NCBI GenBank assembly: GCA_903934035.1
Contig: CAIZMK010000278.1
Coordinates: 1-34,169, forward strand
Direction: 5' to 3'
Origin: an uncultured Methylococcaceae bacterium
GTDB taxonomy: Bacteria > Pseudomonadota > Gammaproteobacteria > Methylococcales > Methylomonadaceae
Length of the DNA: 34,169 bases
The notes under the pieces are model-generated. The model was not told the DNA's origin and made no database searches. It saw only the letters and a program-made list of their open reading frames with translations. Made by a program: the position numbers and the translations under genes. How positions within the stretch are numbered: position 1 is the first letter of the stretch; each line of letters starts with the position of its first letter. Of the stretch, positions 16,619 to 25,056 are shown in pieces.

Positions 16619-19144
16619 ATGAATCAAATTAAACCTCCTTTTCCTCTAAATCCACGCTGTGCTTTAATTTGCCTGCTAATGCTAGCAACTCCGATTGCCA
16701 TGGCTGATACCGAAACTTCAGCAGTACCTAAGGATGACAAAGCAACAACTAGCAAAAAAGCTGCCGGCACAAAAGATAAAAACACAGCGAGTACATCGAA
16801 ACCCAACGCTGATCAAGTACTGCCTACCGTTGATGTTAAGGGGGAAGCTGATACGGCTATCAAGCCTAAAATTAAAACTGAACAACAAAAGTTCAAGCTG
16901 CCAAACACGACAGCCAGCATAACAGCTAAGGAATTAGAACAGGATGTCAATATGACAACCACTGAAGATTCCGTTAAATACATGCCCAGTTTAATGGTAC
17001 GTAGACGCTATGTTGGCGATACCAATGCACCGTTAGCAACTAGAACTACCGGCACTAGTTCTAGTGCCCGCACCATGATTTATGCCGATGGCGTCTTGCT
17101 ATCTACTTTTCTTGGCAATAATAATGGTAATACTGGCTCACCGCGCTGGAACACCGTATCACCTAGTGAAATTGATAGAGTCGATTTTTTATATGGACCC
17201 TACTCAGCCGCTTATGCTGGGAATTCTATGGGGGGCGTACTTAATATAACGACCAAAATGCCGACCAAATTCGAATTTGGTGCGGATACTCAAGGCAGCA
17301 TCTCAGACTATACTGTCTATAACAGTCAGGGCACGGCTTATAGTCAAAAATACGCCATGTATGCTGGAGATAAATACAAAGACCTATCATTCCGCTTTGA
17401 TTACAGTCACTTACTTAGTGATAGCATGCCAATTAGCTTTATGACTGGCACTCCAGCCACACAAACAGCATCATTATCTGGAGCGGTTCCAGTGACTGGC
17501 GCAGTAAGAAGCGCAAACCCTTATGGTGCTGCTATGGATGTTTATGGAGCAGGTAGTTTAAACCGTACTGAACAGGATAATTTTAAATGGAAATTAGCTT
17601 ATGACATTACGCCCACCCTACGCGCGGCTTATACACTAGGATTATGGCAAAACACCGCTAACTCTGGCGTACAAAGCTTTTTAAAAGATGCCAATGGTAA
17701 TTCCGTTGTTAGCGGCAACGTTAAAATTAATGGTAAAGACTATGCTCTCGGCACAGCCTTTGCCCCCTCACTCATAGACCAAACCACTTGGTCACATGGC
17801 ATGAGCATAAAATCTGACACTGGTGGTAAATTTGATTGGGAACTTAACGGTAGCTTAGTTGAATTAGGCACCGACACTCAGCGCACTGCCGCTCAAGACC
17901 CTGTCGCTTTAGCTGCTTCATCAACTGGAGGCTTAGGTAAAACTACAGTACTTACAGGCTCTAACTGGAATACCGCGGATGCTAAAGGTATTTGGCGCCC
18001 GGGCGATTTTTACGGTGTACATGAAATCAGCTTCGGCTTCCACAATGATTCTTATCAACTAGTCAATCCAGTCTATAACACGCTTAATTGGCAAACCGGC
18101 GGCAATACCAGTGTAGTTTCTGACTCTGAAGGTAAAACCCGCACGCAAGCCTATTGGGCTCAAGATACATGGGATTTTGCTAAACAATGGAACTTTACAC
18201 TAGGCGGACGTCTGGAAGACTGGAATGCCTTTGATGGCTTAAACTCCTCTGTCGTTAGCAATAAATTAACGACTGTTTACCAAGCTGATAAAAGTTCCGT
18301 CAATTTCTCTCCCAAAGGTAAGCTAACTTGGACGCCGCAAGATTCATTGCGTTTTGGTATTTCTATGGGACAAGCCTTTCGCTACCCTACCGCTGCAGAA
18401 CTCTTTCAAACCACTGCTACGACCGTCGGCGGGGTGAATACCTTAGTTAATGGCAATCCTAATCTAAAGCCTGAAGATGTATTGTCTTCGGAAGTATCAA
18501 GTGAATATTTCTTACCTAAAGGCAACTTGCGCTTAAGCTTTTTCCAAGAGCGTGTTAAAGATGCTATTTATTCACAAGCATCATTATTATCTAATAACAC
18601 GGTGGCAACCTATACTACCAATATGGGACAAACTGATACCTTTGGTCTTGAATTAGCAGGTAATGCCAAAGACGTCTTTATTGATAAATTAAATTTTTAC
18701 GCCAGCGGCACTTGGGCTGACTCTACTATTACTGATAATAAAGCCAGTGATGCGGCTCTTAATGCACAATCTGCAGCTGCAAAAGCGACAGCACTCCTAA
18801 CCAATCCAGGCGCGTTAAATCCTACAACAGGCATGATGCAATCTAGAGTTCCTACATGGAGATCGTCGTTTACCTTAAGCTATAGCCCATTGCCGAAGTT
18901 AACAACTTCTGTTAGTGGTCGCTATAGTAGTGCTGCCTATGGTCAGAATAATAATAGCGATATCAATCACTTTACTTATGTCGGTGTTAGCTCTTATTTT
19001 GTAGTAGATACTAAAGTTAATTACCAATTTACTAAACAATGGTCTATGAATGCAGGTATCGATAATATTAATGGCCAAAACTACTGGATATACCATCCTT
19101 TCCCACAAAGAACTTATACAGCACAAATTAAGTTCAATTACTAA
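16619..19144 (+). CDS. TonB-dependent outer-membrane receptor
   Basis: An 841-residue TonB-dependent transporter. A signal peptide ends near TPIAMA-DTET. A long low-complexity Lys/Thr/Ala-rich linker (about 30-70) leads to VLPTVDVKGEA, a plausible TonB-box region. The plug domain (about 85-210) includes MPSLMVRRR, RTMIYADGVLL and FLYGPYSAAYAGNSMGGVLNITT. The barrel continues to a terminal aromatic residue (AQIKFNY), with GQAFRYPTAAELFQ and NLKPEDVLSSEV as typical barrel motifs. The ligand cannot be read from sequence; siderophores, metal chelates or other metal ligands are usual. AAGAG lies just before the ATG. The gene is alone, with no TonB, periplasmic binding or ABC import gene adjacent. 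A sigma-54 promoter and palindromic site upstream suggest nutrient- or metal-responsive control. Confidence 0.9.
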   Translation: MNQIKPPFPLNPRCALICLLMLATPIAMADTETSAVPKDDKATTSKKAAGTKDKNTASTSKPNADQVLPTVDVKGEADTAIKPKIKTEQQKFKLPNTTASITAKELEQDVNMTTTEDSVKYMPSLMVRRRYVGDTNAPLATRTTGTSSSARTMIYADGVLLSTFLGNNNGNTGSPRWNTVSPSEIDRVDFLYGPYSAAYAGNSMGGVLNITTKMPTKFEFGADTQGSISDYTVYNSQGTAYSQKYAMYAGDKYKDLSFRFDYSHLLSDSMPISFMTGTPATQTASLSGAVPVTGAVRSANPYGAAMDVYGAGSLNRTEQDNFKWKLAYDITPTLRAAYTLGLWQNTANSGVQSFLKDANGNSVVSGNVKINGKDYALGTAFAPSLIDQTTWSHGMSIKSDTGGKFDWELNGSLVELGTDTQRTAAQDPVALAASSTGGLGKTTVLTGSNWNTADAKGIWRPGDFYGVHEISFGFHNDSYQLVNPVYNTLNWQTGGNTSVVSDSEGKTRTQAYWAQDTWDFAKQWNFTLGGRLEDWNAFDGLNSSVVSNKLTTVYQADKSSVNFSPKGKLTWTPQDSLRFGISMGQAFRYPTAAELFQTTATTVGGVNTLVNGNPNLKPEDVLSSEVSSEYFLPKGNLRLSFFQERVKDAIYSQASLLSNNTVATYTTNMGQTDTFGLELAGNAKDVFIDKLNFYASGTWADSTITDNKASDAALNAQSAAAKATALLTNPGALNPTTGMMQSRVPTWRSSFTLSYSPLPKLTTSVSGRYSSAAYGQNNNSDINHFTYVGVSSYFVVDTKVNYQFTKQWSMNAGIDNINGQNYWIYHPFPQRTYTAQIKFNY

Positions 19145-19157
19145 GCTGCAATAGCTT

Positions 19158-19185
19158 GAGAGGTTACGTTTTGAGGTAGCCTCTC
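19158..19185 (+). terminator. Hairpin after the TonB receptor gene
   Basis: GAGAGGTTAC (19158-19167) pairs with GTAGCCTCTC (19176-19185) through a G-T wobble, 13 bases after the stop. The T-tract is poor, so intrinsic termination is only likely, not certain. Confidence 0.45.
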
Positions 19186-19294
19186 GCCCAGTCTTTAATA
19201 TTGTGTTTGATGATTAATCCCAGACCCACTTCCCCCTTGTTGCTGCTTTACTATTTGCATAGAATTTTAAAGTAGTGGCGCCTTCTCTCCAAGC

Positions 19295-19496
19295 CATAGG
19301 TATCTACACATGTTTCTTATCGGCGTGGAAACGATAAAAATCTCAGTAGGGGCGTATTGCATACGCCCTTATAAAATAAGCTCTATAACATTGGACTTTT
19401 AATAAATGGGCGTATGCAATACGCCCCTACGATCTTCACCACAATGTTATCGTTCGCGCGTGGGAATGCTAACAATTATTTGTGTAGATACCTATG
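19295..19496. mobile_element. MITE-1, complete 202-bp copy with 10-bp target duplication
   Basis: A perfect 16-bp terminal inverted repeat, CATAGGTATCTACACA, ends the element on both sides. CTCTCCAAGC is duplicated exactly at 19285-19294 and 19497-19506. Inside are paired GTAGGGGCGTAT palindromes (19346-19368, 19408-19430). No coding capacity. It sits in the otherwise empty gap between the TonB receptor and the fibronectin-III protein. The 10-bp duplication would suit mobilisation by an IS4/IS231-type transposase, which is an inference. Confidence 0.85.
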
Positions 19497-19605
19497 CTCT
19501 CCAAGCGGACTTGAGTGATACATTTCAGGTATCACTACTATTTATCCTCAAAAAAACCAAACATCAGAAAGCATCTACTAAAAAAATTGTAAATTAAGTA
19601 ATACC

Positions 19606-20250
19606 TCAATCAACAACCATACTTACTGGCTCAGTCCACACACCTGCTCCAGCACTACCAATACCACGCACACGCACCCAATAGACTTTCCCAATGACCA
19701 AACCTTCTAACAGAATATGAGCTGAAGTAGTTGATGACAGCGCGTGACGCCAGTTGGCTTCGATGGATGGATCGGATTCTGTGATTTGAACTTCATAACT
19801 ACCTGCGCCTATAAGCTTAGCGATATGAATGTCAAAAGTGCCACTTTTTGCACCATGCGCGACGCGAAAATCATTAGGTGCAGGCAAAATATCGCCACCA
19901 CCTCCACGAACGATGTCTTTACGCAGATCATAACCGGCCGTGGCCAAAATATGTGTATCGCCTTGAGCAACGAGTTCCAGATAAGGAATCAAGCGTTTTA
20001 AAAGATTAGTTAATGCTTGCCTAGCACTATTACGCAGGGCTATTTTAAGGCTATCATGATTAATGGCGGCATGATAACTATCTACATAATCCGTGTAGGC
20101 TGTCGTTAATTGCTCTAACGTGGGAACTTGCACGATCCAAGGCACAGGATAATGAATATTGGCCGTTAAGCTAGTCACAATAGTTCCAGACTTGGCCAAA
20201 AAATCAGCTTCATTTAGTTGATCAAAGTTAATAATAAGCTTAGCTTGCAT
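19606..20250 (-). CDS. Fibronectin type III-like protein, unknown function
   Basis: The ORF track begins at 20328, but the start MQAKLIINF at 20250 is preferred because GAGGAG lies 7 bases before it. The product is about 214 residues. The N-terminal 150 residues are mostly helical (LTANIHYPVPW, then ALRNSARQALTNLLKRLIPYLE). The last 60-70 residues read like a fibronectin type III fold (SYEVQITES ... GLVIGKVYWVRVRGIGSAGAGVWTEPV). A Gly-rich link (RGGGGDILPAP) joins the two. With this start there is no signal peptide. The longer start would add a hydrophobic N-terminus, so a secreted form cannot be excluded. The function and partner are unknown. Confidence 0.65.
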   Translation of the reverse strand: MQAKLIINFDQLNEADFLAKSGTIVTSLTANIHYPVPWIVQVPTLEQLTTAYTDYVDSYHAAINHDSLKIALRNSARQALTNLLKRLIPYLELVAQGDTHILATAGYDLRKDIVRGGGGDILPAPNDFRVAHGAKSGTFDIHIAKLIGAGSYEVQITESDPSIEANWRHALSSTTSAHILLEGLVIGKVYWVRVRGIGSAGAGVWTEPVSMVVD

Positions 20251-20339
20251 ACAGGTACTCCTCAATAAGATGAAAAAACACAGGGCTATCAGCGTGCGGC
20301 ATGGTTTAGCTAGTTTCATAGAGCACACATAGTAAGCTT

Positions 20340-21010
20340 ACGATTTACACAGAAATCATGAGTTATTACATGTTTTCGACGGGGGAGTCAGGTAGAGGTT
20401 AAGTTTAACGTTTATATTTTTATAACTAGATAATAACGAATATCTTATGAGGCTGGCTAACTATATTCCTATGCTGACATAAGTCAAGATATAAGCTGTG
20501 TTTTAACAAAGAACGATTGAATTTAACGCAGTTTAAGGACAACTTTATCTTAGCGGAATGTAATTTAGGTATAAATTCTCGGGTTTTAAGCGACAAACTT
20601 CTAATTTGTTTAGCTCCGATTGCACTTTGATTAGCCAATTATCGCCGAGAAAAATATTTTTCAGCAATTAGTCATCAATCGCTGTCAATAGTGATGACTG
20701 AAATTGCAAATCGCGCGCAGCAAAGTTGCAACTCATCGCTATCAAATCCTAATTGGGCGCAAGCGATTCCAATTCGAGTTAAACGAAACTGCCTATTTGT
20801 CGCATCAAAGTACAATCGTCAGCTGATAAAGGCCAATTTGGCGCTGTAAAACTGCCTGTTTTTTTGCTTATTTTCAAGTATTTCGATACCTAAAAGACAG
20901 TCTATTAAATGTTAATGACTAAAAATAAATTAAAGTCATGAGGTTAGTACAGAGCAATCGTATTTCCCATTAGTAGTAGACAATGTATTTTTGCACATCT
21001 TACAAAATAA
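20340..21010. other. Gene-free stretch
   Basis: About 670 bases with no gene I can support. The 70-codon minus-strand ORF inside it (20426-20638) has no recognisable domain and no good ribosome site. No strong repeat or RNA structure was seen until the direct repeat at 21015. Confidence 0.5.
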
Positions 21011-21014
21011 AAAG

Positions 21015-21155
21015 CTGTAAGGCGCATTATTTGTAGGTTGGATTCGCCGTTAGGCAATCCACCGCAAAACGGCTGGCTGTCATCGGCGGTTTGCTGGCGC
21101 TAAATCACCCTACGCCATACTATGATTTACGTTTTATTATGCTGAAATGGAAAGC
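21015..21155. repeat. Direct repeat R1 left of parDE
   Basis: CTGTAAGGCG(C/G)ATTATTTGTAGG through CATACTATG and TTTTATTATGCTGAAATGGAAAGC is shared with R2 at 21886-22045 in the same orientation. The match is interrupted by a short insertion in R2. GTAGG(T/G)TGGATTCGCCG is a common intergenic palindrome half. Confidence 0.7.
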
Positions 21156-21210
21156 CAAGTGGACAGTGTTTTTCTGCCCACCACACTTATTGACTGCTTG
21201 TTTTACATAG

Positions 21211-21513
21211 CTACCAAGAGCCACTAACATGTCTGGTTACGTCCATTCGGCAATGTAAAATACGAGCAACCTCGATTTCTGTTTTGCCGACACGGTAGAA
21301 AATAATATGACGATTAATATTAAAACTACGTACTCTCTCATCAATTTCATTTCGAAACTTACCAAGTTCTGGGGAAAGGACTAGATTTTCTAAGCCGCTT
21401 TTAATTTCAGAAAGGTATGCTTTTGTTTGCTTATTACCCCAAGTCATCAGTGTGTAGCTCTTAATATTTTGTAAATCATCCTGTGCTTCTTTTGATAATC
21501 TATATCCCTGCAT
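21211..21513 (-). CDS. parE: ParE/RelE-superfamily toxin
   Basis: This 100-residue basic protein has ParE features: RLSKEAQDDLQNIKSYTLMTWG at the start, YLSEIKSGLENLVLSPELGK in the middle, and the C-terminal RHIIFYRVGKTEIEVARILHCRMD typical of RelE/ParE folds. ParE toxins poison DNA gyrase. The ORF track uses TTG at 21519, but the ATG at 21513 is better placed, 9 bases after AAGGA inside the antitoxin end. It lies directly downstream of the ParD-like gene with almost no gap, so translation is coupled. No lesion is visible. Confidence 0.85.
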   Translation of the reverse strand: MQGYRLSKEAQDDLQNIKSYTLMTWGNKQTKAYLSEIKSGLENLVLSPELGKFRNEIDERVRSFNINRHIIFYRVGKTEIEVARILHCRMDVTRHVSGSW

Positions 21514-21519
21514 TAACAA

Positions 21520-21762
21520 TTATTCCTTATCGAGCTCTTCAAAAAAGGCACGGCCATCGACGCTTTCACCTCTATCTAAATGTTTTATTCCTTTGTTAAC
21601 CTCGCTTCTAAGTTTATCCAGTTTTATCTGGTATATCCATGCTTCATGGGTTTCCATAAAACGTAAAGATTCTCGAATAACTTCACTGGCGTTGTTATAC
21701 ATTCCGCTGGCGACTTTCGCTTTTACCATTTTTTCAAGTTGATCTGTCAGTGATACATGCAT
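21520..21762 (-). CDS. parD: ParD-like antitoxin
   Basis: This 80-residue antitoxin has an N-terminal ribbon-helix-helix (HVSLTDQLEKMVKAKVASGMYNNASEVIRESLRF) of the ParD/CopG type, followed by an acidic, flexible tail (HLDRGESVDGRAFFEELDKE) that would neutralise the toxin. A near-ideal ribosome site, AAGGAGG, precedes the ATG by 6 bases; the toxin site is weaker, in keeping with antitoxin excess. The RHH domain normally represses its own promoter. The pair is bracketed by direct repeats R1 and R2. Confidence 0.87.
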   Translation of the reverse strand: MHVSLTDQLEKMVKAKVASGMYNNASEVIRESLRFMETHEAWIYQIKLDKLRSEVNKGIKHLDRGESVDGRAFFEELDKE

Positions 21763-21885
21763 GTTTTGCCTCCTTGGTGCTTAAGGCCTAATGATACAAA
21801 GATTATCAAAGATTGACAATCGAATGAGGGCAGGAAAGGCAAGTGGTTTGCATACGATAAGTCCTTAATTCCGTAAGTCCTAAAA

Positions 21886-22045
21886 CTGTAAGGCGGATTA
21901 TTTGTAGGGTGGATTCGCCGATAGGCAATCAACCCTACAAAGGCTGGCTGTCATCGGCGTTGTGCGATGATTGGCGGTTTGTTGACGCGAAACCACCCTA
22001 CACCATACTATTGATTTAGGTTTTATTATGCTGAAATGGAAAGCT
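21886..22045. repeat. Direct repeat R2 right of parDE
   Basis: Same-orientation partner of R1 (21015-21155). It shares CTGTAAGGCGGATTATTTGTAGGGTGG, GGCTGGCTGTCATCGGCG, CACCCTAC(A/G)CCATACTAT and TTTTATTATGCTGAAATGGAAAGC. A variant of the GTGGGCA hairpin motif follows. Confidence 0.7.
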
Positions 22046-22228
22046 AGGTAAGCAATGCTCACCGCTCACCATTTTTATCAGCAAAAAGTGGGCAAACAAT
22101 AAATAAATACTTGCTTAGATTCCAGTCATAACTGCCATCGATAATAAAGAAATTTGTAAACAGTACACAGCTATTGTTTGTTGTCTTTGGCAGCCTTAAT
22201 TAAAAAGTAAGGCATATCACCTAATGAC

Positions 22229-22244
22229 TGTGTCATATGCCACA
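22229..22244. promoter_or_regulatory. Palindromic operator-like site upstream of the HEAGH protein gene
   Basis: TGTGTCATATGCCACA is a palindrome with one mismatched pair and fits TGT-N10-ACA exactly. A half-like AAGGCATATCACC lies just upstream (about 22208). ATATGCCACATTTT is repeated directly at 22367-22380. No sigma-54 element with correct spacing was found after it. Confidence 0.45.
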
Positions 22245-22466
22245 TTTTTTATCTTTATTACCTAAAGAAACATTGAAAAACAAGGCTTTTAATCACTTAT
22301 CAACAAACAAAACTAATAGTTAATGCAAACACTATGCCAACTATAGCGGCATAATGTCGCGCGGCAATATGCCACATTTTCAGGACTTTTGATTGTCATT
22401 AGAATGCTTGCAACTCTTCTGTGCTCCTGCTCTTATAGGATTAGAGTTACCTTCCTTCCTCTCTTA

Positions 22467-22498
22467 ATACGGTCAGTTTCTTGGCCGTATCTTTTTTT
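22467..22498 (+). terminator. Intrinsic terminator just before the HEAGH gene (possible attenuator)
   Basis: ATACGGTCA (22467-22475) pairs with TGGCCGTAT (22482-22490) with one wobble, followed by CTTTTTTTAT. It ends only about 20 bases before the ATG at 22518. Any transcript from the upstream palindromic region must pass it, which suggests attenuation or a short leader RNA. Confidence 0.6.
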
Positions 22499-22517
22499 TA
22501 TACTGTTGGTGCGAATC

Positions 22518-23180
22518 ATGAAAAGATCCCATTTAATTGATATTCCCCCTATCACCAATGATGCAGAATTTATTAGGCAAGTTGCTTTTCACGAAGCAGG
22601 TCACGCCGCCGCTATTCATATTAGAAACAAACAACAACAATTGCCGCCTATCTATTTTCAAATCTACATTAATCACGCTTATAAAGGCAAAGAATGTACT
22701 TACAGAGCTTATGAAAACGCTAGCGCCTATCTAACTAAAATAGAAGATGGCCGCTTGATCCATACCCTGCCTTCTTCAGTTGCTAAAGCGATTAGTGATT
22801 TCACGCCAGCGCAAGAATTCCAATATCAAGTCGCTTTTGAAGCCGACATCGTTAATTTATTAGCAGGGCCGCTGTCTGAGGCCAACTATATAGCCCTGAG
22901 AGATGATGAACCTATCAATCCTAATTTAATTCATCTGGATGCCCTACATTTTTATGGTGGTCGTTCTGACATAGCAACCATTAACGACTATATCGATTGC
23001 CTTGAGCTGACTCTAGCGCAACGCCAAGCAAAATTAGTATCACTCTTTTTAAAAGCCTTTGCCTTCATTAAAGACCCAGCAAATTGGCGCGCAATTTTAA
23101 CGTTAGCGGAATACATTATTTCCAGCAAAAAAAACATCATCGTTTATGAAAATATTGCCAGCGTATTAGCAATCTCATGA
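22518..23180 (+). CDS. FtsH/M41-like HEAGH zinc-protease-type protein without AAA domain
   Basis: The ORF track starts at TTG 22389, but that would place an intrinsic terminator inside the coding region. ATG 22518 (MKRSHLIDIPPI) gives a natural 220-residue soluble protein. Residues 25-29 are HEAGH in the context AFHEAGHAAA, the zinc site of FtsH-type M41 peptidases. Further along, LLAGPLSEANY (E121) and GGRSD (D151) resemble LLGGRAAEE and GASND of FtsH, the latter supplying the Asp zinc ligand. No ATPase or membrane segment is present, so this is the protease fold alone. Whether it cuts protein is unknown. The next gene overlaps by 4 nt and is probably its partner. Confidence 0.6.
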   Translation: MKRSHLIDIPPITNDAEFIRQVAFHEAGHAAAIHIRNKQQQLPPIYFQIYINHAYKGKECTYRAYENASAYLTKIEDGRLIHTLPSSVAKAISDFTPAQEFQYQVAFEADIVNLLAGPLSEANYIALRDDEPINPNLIHLDALHFYGGRSDIATINDYIDCLELTLAQRQAKLVSLFLKAFAFIKDPANWRAILTLAEYIISSKKNIIVYENIASVLAIS

Positions 23181-23350
23181 GCTCATTAAGTAATGAAGAG
23201 TTGCTTGCGAAAATAGAAAAGATGCTGTTGGCTAAAGAAGACCCTGTCTTTATATACGACGATAAGTTTATAGCACTATTAGAAGTATTAAAATACAGAG
23301 CCATTCAGAGGCTTAAATACGGCAAGACGCAATACTGGGAACGTCAATAG
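23177..23350 (+). CDS. 57-residue protein coupled to the HEAGH gene, not in the ORF track
   Basis: The ATG lies in the ATGA overlap with the upstream stop. The frame encodes 57 residues (MSSLSNEELLAKIEKMLL ... KYGKTQYWERQ), ending at TAG 23348-23350. It is mostly helical and charged, without cysteines or a signal peptide. It is just below the ORF-track cutoff. The 4-nt overlap, codon use like its neighbour and a helix-forming pattern support a real gene. It may bind, regulate or be a substrate of the HEAGH protein; this comes from coupling alone. I recognise no family. Confidence 0.6.
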   Translation: MSSLSNEELLAKIEKMLLAKEDPVFIYDDKFIALLEVLKYRAIQRLKYGKTQYWERQ

Positions 23351-23625
23351 CCCATTGCGTCAAATCAAGTTACAAGTCAAACCTCGTCATCTTCTTGGCA
23401 ATGAGACTGCGTTGATAGCTGATAGTCCTGAGCTAAAGCCCGAATAGACACTATCTGTTGCAGCAACATGCAGTTTGTAACAAAATCAATCTTTGATTGT
23501 CCCATCCAGTTTTTCAAGATTGCTCGGATTTATAGACTAGCCACTTAACATGGGACAAAGCATTTGCATAGATATTACGGTAGGTTGGACTAACGGCTCT
23601 ATCGTTAACCCAACATTGATGCCGA

Positions 23626-23664
23626 GTAGTGTGGGTTAACGATAAAGTTGTTTACCCACACTAC
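23626..23664. terminator. Hairpin between convergent genes
   Basis: GTAGTGTGGGT (23626-23636) pairs perfectly with ACCCACACTAC (23654-23664). It lies between the 57-residue gene (plus) and the ABC permease (minus), 16 bases from the permease stop. A T-tract is lacking. The rest of the 23351-23679 gap shows nothing else. Confidence 0.45.
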
Positions 23665-23679
23665 AAACTAAATCACCAC

Positions 23680-25056
23680 TCATGATTTAGCAAACTGTCT
23701 TCGCAAGGCAAACAATAAGCCCAAAAAAGCCAGCGCGATAAGGGCTTGAATACCTGATAAGCGCCAACAGGCTGCGTTATCTTGCTGAGCATTAAAGGCA
23801 AAGCTTGGTAGCGGTGCGGATTCATTAGCAGACCAAGGACTATTAGCCATAATGCTTGGTACAAAGCGTGCTCGCCATTGATCTTCAAAATGATTCACCT
23901 GGGCTATAAAATCGGCATAACGCGGCGCATCTAAACCCGCTAAGCGATCGGCCATTAAAACCATGGCTAAAGCCGGTGATAGCGCAGACCAACGTTCCAT
24001 GAACTCAAACTGGCTTTTACGCGCCGCATCAAAACTAACCATCAAGGGTCGTATTTGGCTATCTAGTTCCAAACCTGCAGGCAAGGCGCTAATCTCGCGG
24101 GCTAATTCTGTCGTCGGTGGCGTGATCTCGGGATGATCTGTGTACCACTTGCTTAACAAACTTTGTCGCTGCTGATTACTGAGTTCTTGGAAATGACGTA
24201 TATCAATAATAGCAGTCAAGCGTGAGGGCATTGTGCTATGTTGATTAGCTGCAAACGATAAGCCCGCCGGTACGGCAAAGGTTAGTATTAACCAAACCCC
24301 TAGCATGACTAGGGCAGCAGCCCCCGAAGAAATTCGTAGCAATAAAGCTAAGCCTGCGATAGCAAACCACAGCAAGGCATAACAACTAATAAAGATTAGC
24401 CACTGCGCTAATGCCGCAAGGCTAGAGCCTGAATCTAAAGCAAAAGTAATGCCTGAACTTATGAACATGAGCATTAACACTAAGCCAAAGCGCACTGCCA
24501 AAGCCGTAAAGACCAGCATCCAAGGTTTTGTACTTTGTGTACAGACTAAGCGCCAAACGCCACTTTCTCTATCTTCTTGTATCAAACCATAACTTAAAGC
24601 AATTATAAGCAGCGGTGTAAACAAAGCTAATAAGGTAGAGAAATCCAAAAAGCCTAATTCGTGCATTAAGGGATTAAATAAAGGGTCGCTGGTGCGGCCA
24701 TCGGTATGGCGATTACGAATTGAAGCGTTAATGGTCGTGCTTATAAAATCCAATTGACTAACATTAAGTGCCAACCCCCCCAAGACTGGCATGTGCAAGG
24801 CTTGTGCCTTAGAGCCTAAAGCATAAGCGCTGGCTTTTTCAGCTGATTCATGGGCTTTTGGCGCGTCATGCATTTCTGCTTGATTAACCCCTGCGTGAAT
24901 CTTAACGGGTGTCGCTTCCGTATGCCGATATTCGCGTGCGACTAGGCCAGACCAAGTAGCGCTCACTGTCATCAGTACAAAAAATAAAGCTAGCACCCAC
25001 AAGTTAAGGGGGGTGCGGCTAAAACGTAGCCATTCTATCGGGATCAAGGTCATCAT
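23680..25056 (-). CDS. ABC-2 type permease, DUF3526 family (second permease)
   Basis: A 458-residue membrane protein with an N-terminal membrane segment (about 18-38), a periplasmic domain (about 40-130), a cluster of five hydrophobic segments (about 135-265), another external region, and a C-terminal segment near 435-452. EDRESGVWRLVCTQ after the second segment is the usual cytoplasmic coupling region of ABC-2 permeases. Layout and length match DUF3526-type subunits that come in pairs with one ATPase. The start overlaps the upstream permease by 4 nt. It would form a heterodimer with that protein. The substrate is unknown; members of this group are generally exporters. Confidence 0.8.
   Translation of the reverse strand: MMTLIPIEWLRFSRTPLNLWVLALFFVLMTVSATWSGLVAREYRHTEATPVKIHAGVNQAEMHDAPKAHESAEKASAYALGSKAQALHMPVLGGLALNVSQLDFISTTINASIRNRHTDGRTSDPLFNPLMHELGFLDFSTLLALFTPLLIIALSYGLIQEDRESGVWRLVCTQSTKPWMLVFTALAVRFGLVLMLMFISSGITFALDSGSSLAALAQWLIFISCYALLWFAIAGLALLLRISSGAAALVMLGVWLILTFAVPAGLSFAANQHSTMPSRLTAIIDIRHFQELSNQQRQSLLSKWYTDHPEITPPTTELAREISALPAGLELDSQIRPLMVSFDAARKSQFEFMERWSALSPALAMVLMADRLAGLDAPRYADFIAQVNHFEDQWRARFVPSIMANSPWSANESAPLPSFAFNAQQDNAACWRLSGIQALIALAFLGLLFALRRQFAKS

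Noticed and set aside
19406-19597. 63-codon plus-strand ORF
   Set aside because: Starts inside MITE-1 and runs out of it; composition reflects the repeat, not a protein.
20426-20638. 70-codon minus-strand ORF
   Set aside because: No recognisable domain, no good ribosome site and no coupling to a neighbour; it lies in a gene-free AT-rich stretch, so probably chance.
22389-22517. N-terminal extension of the HEAGH protein from a TTG start
   Set aside because: It would translate across an intrinsic terminator and adds a sequence with no family support; ATG 22518 is preferred, though not proven.
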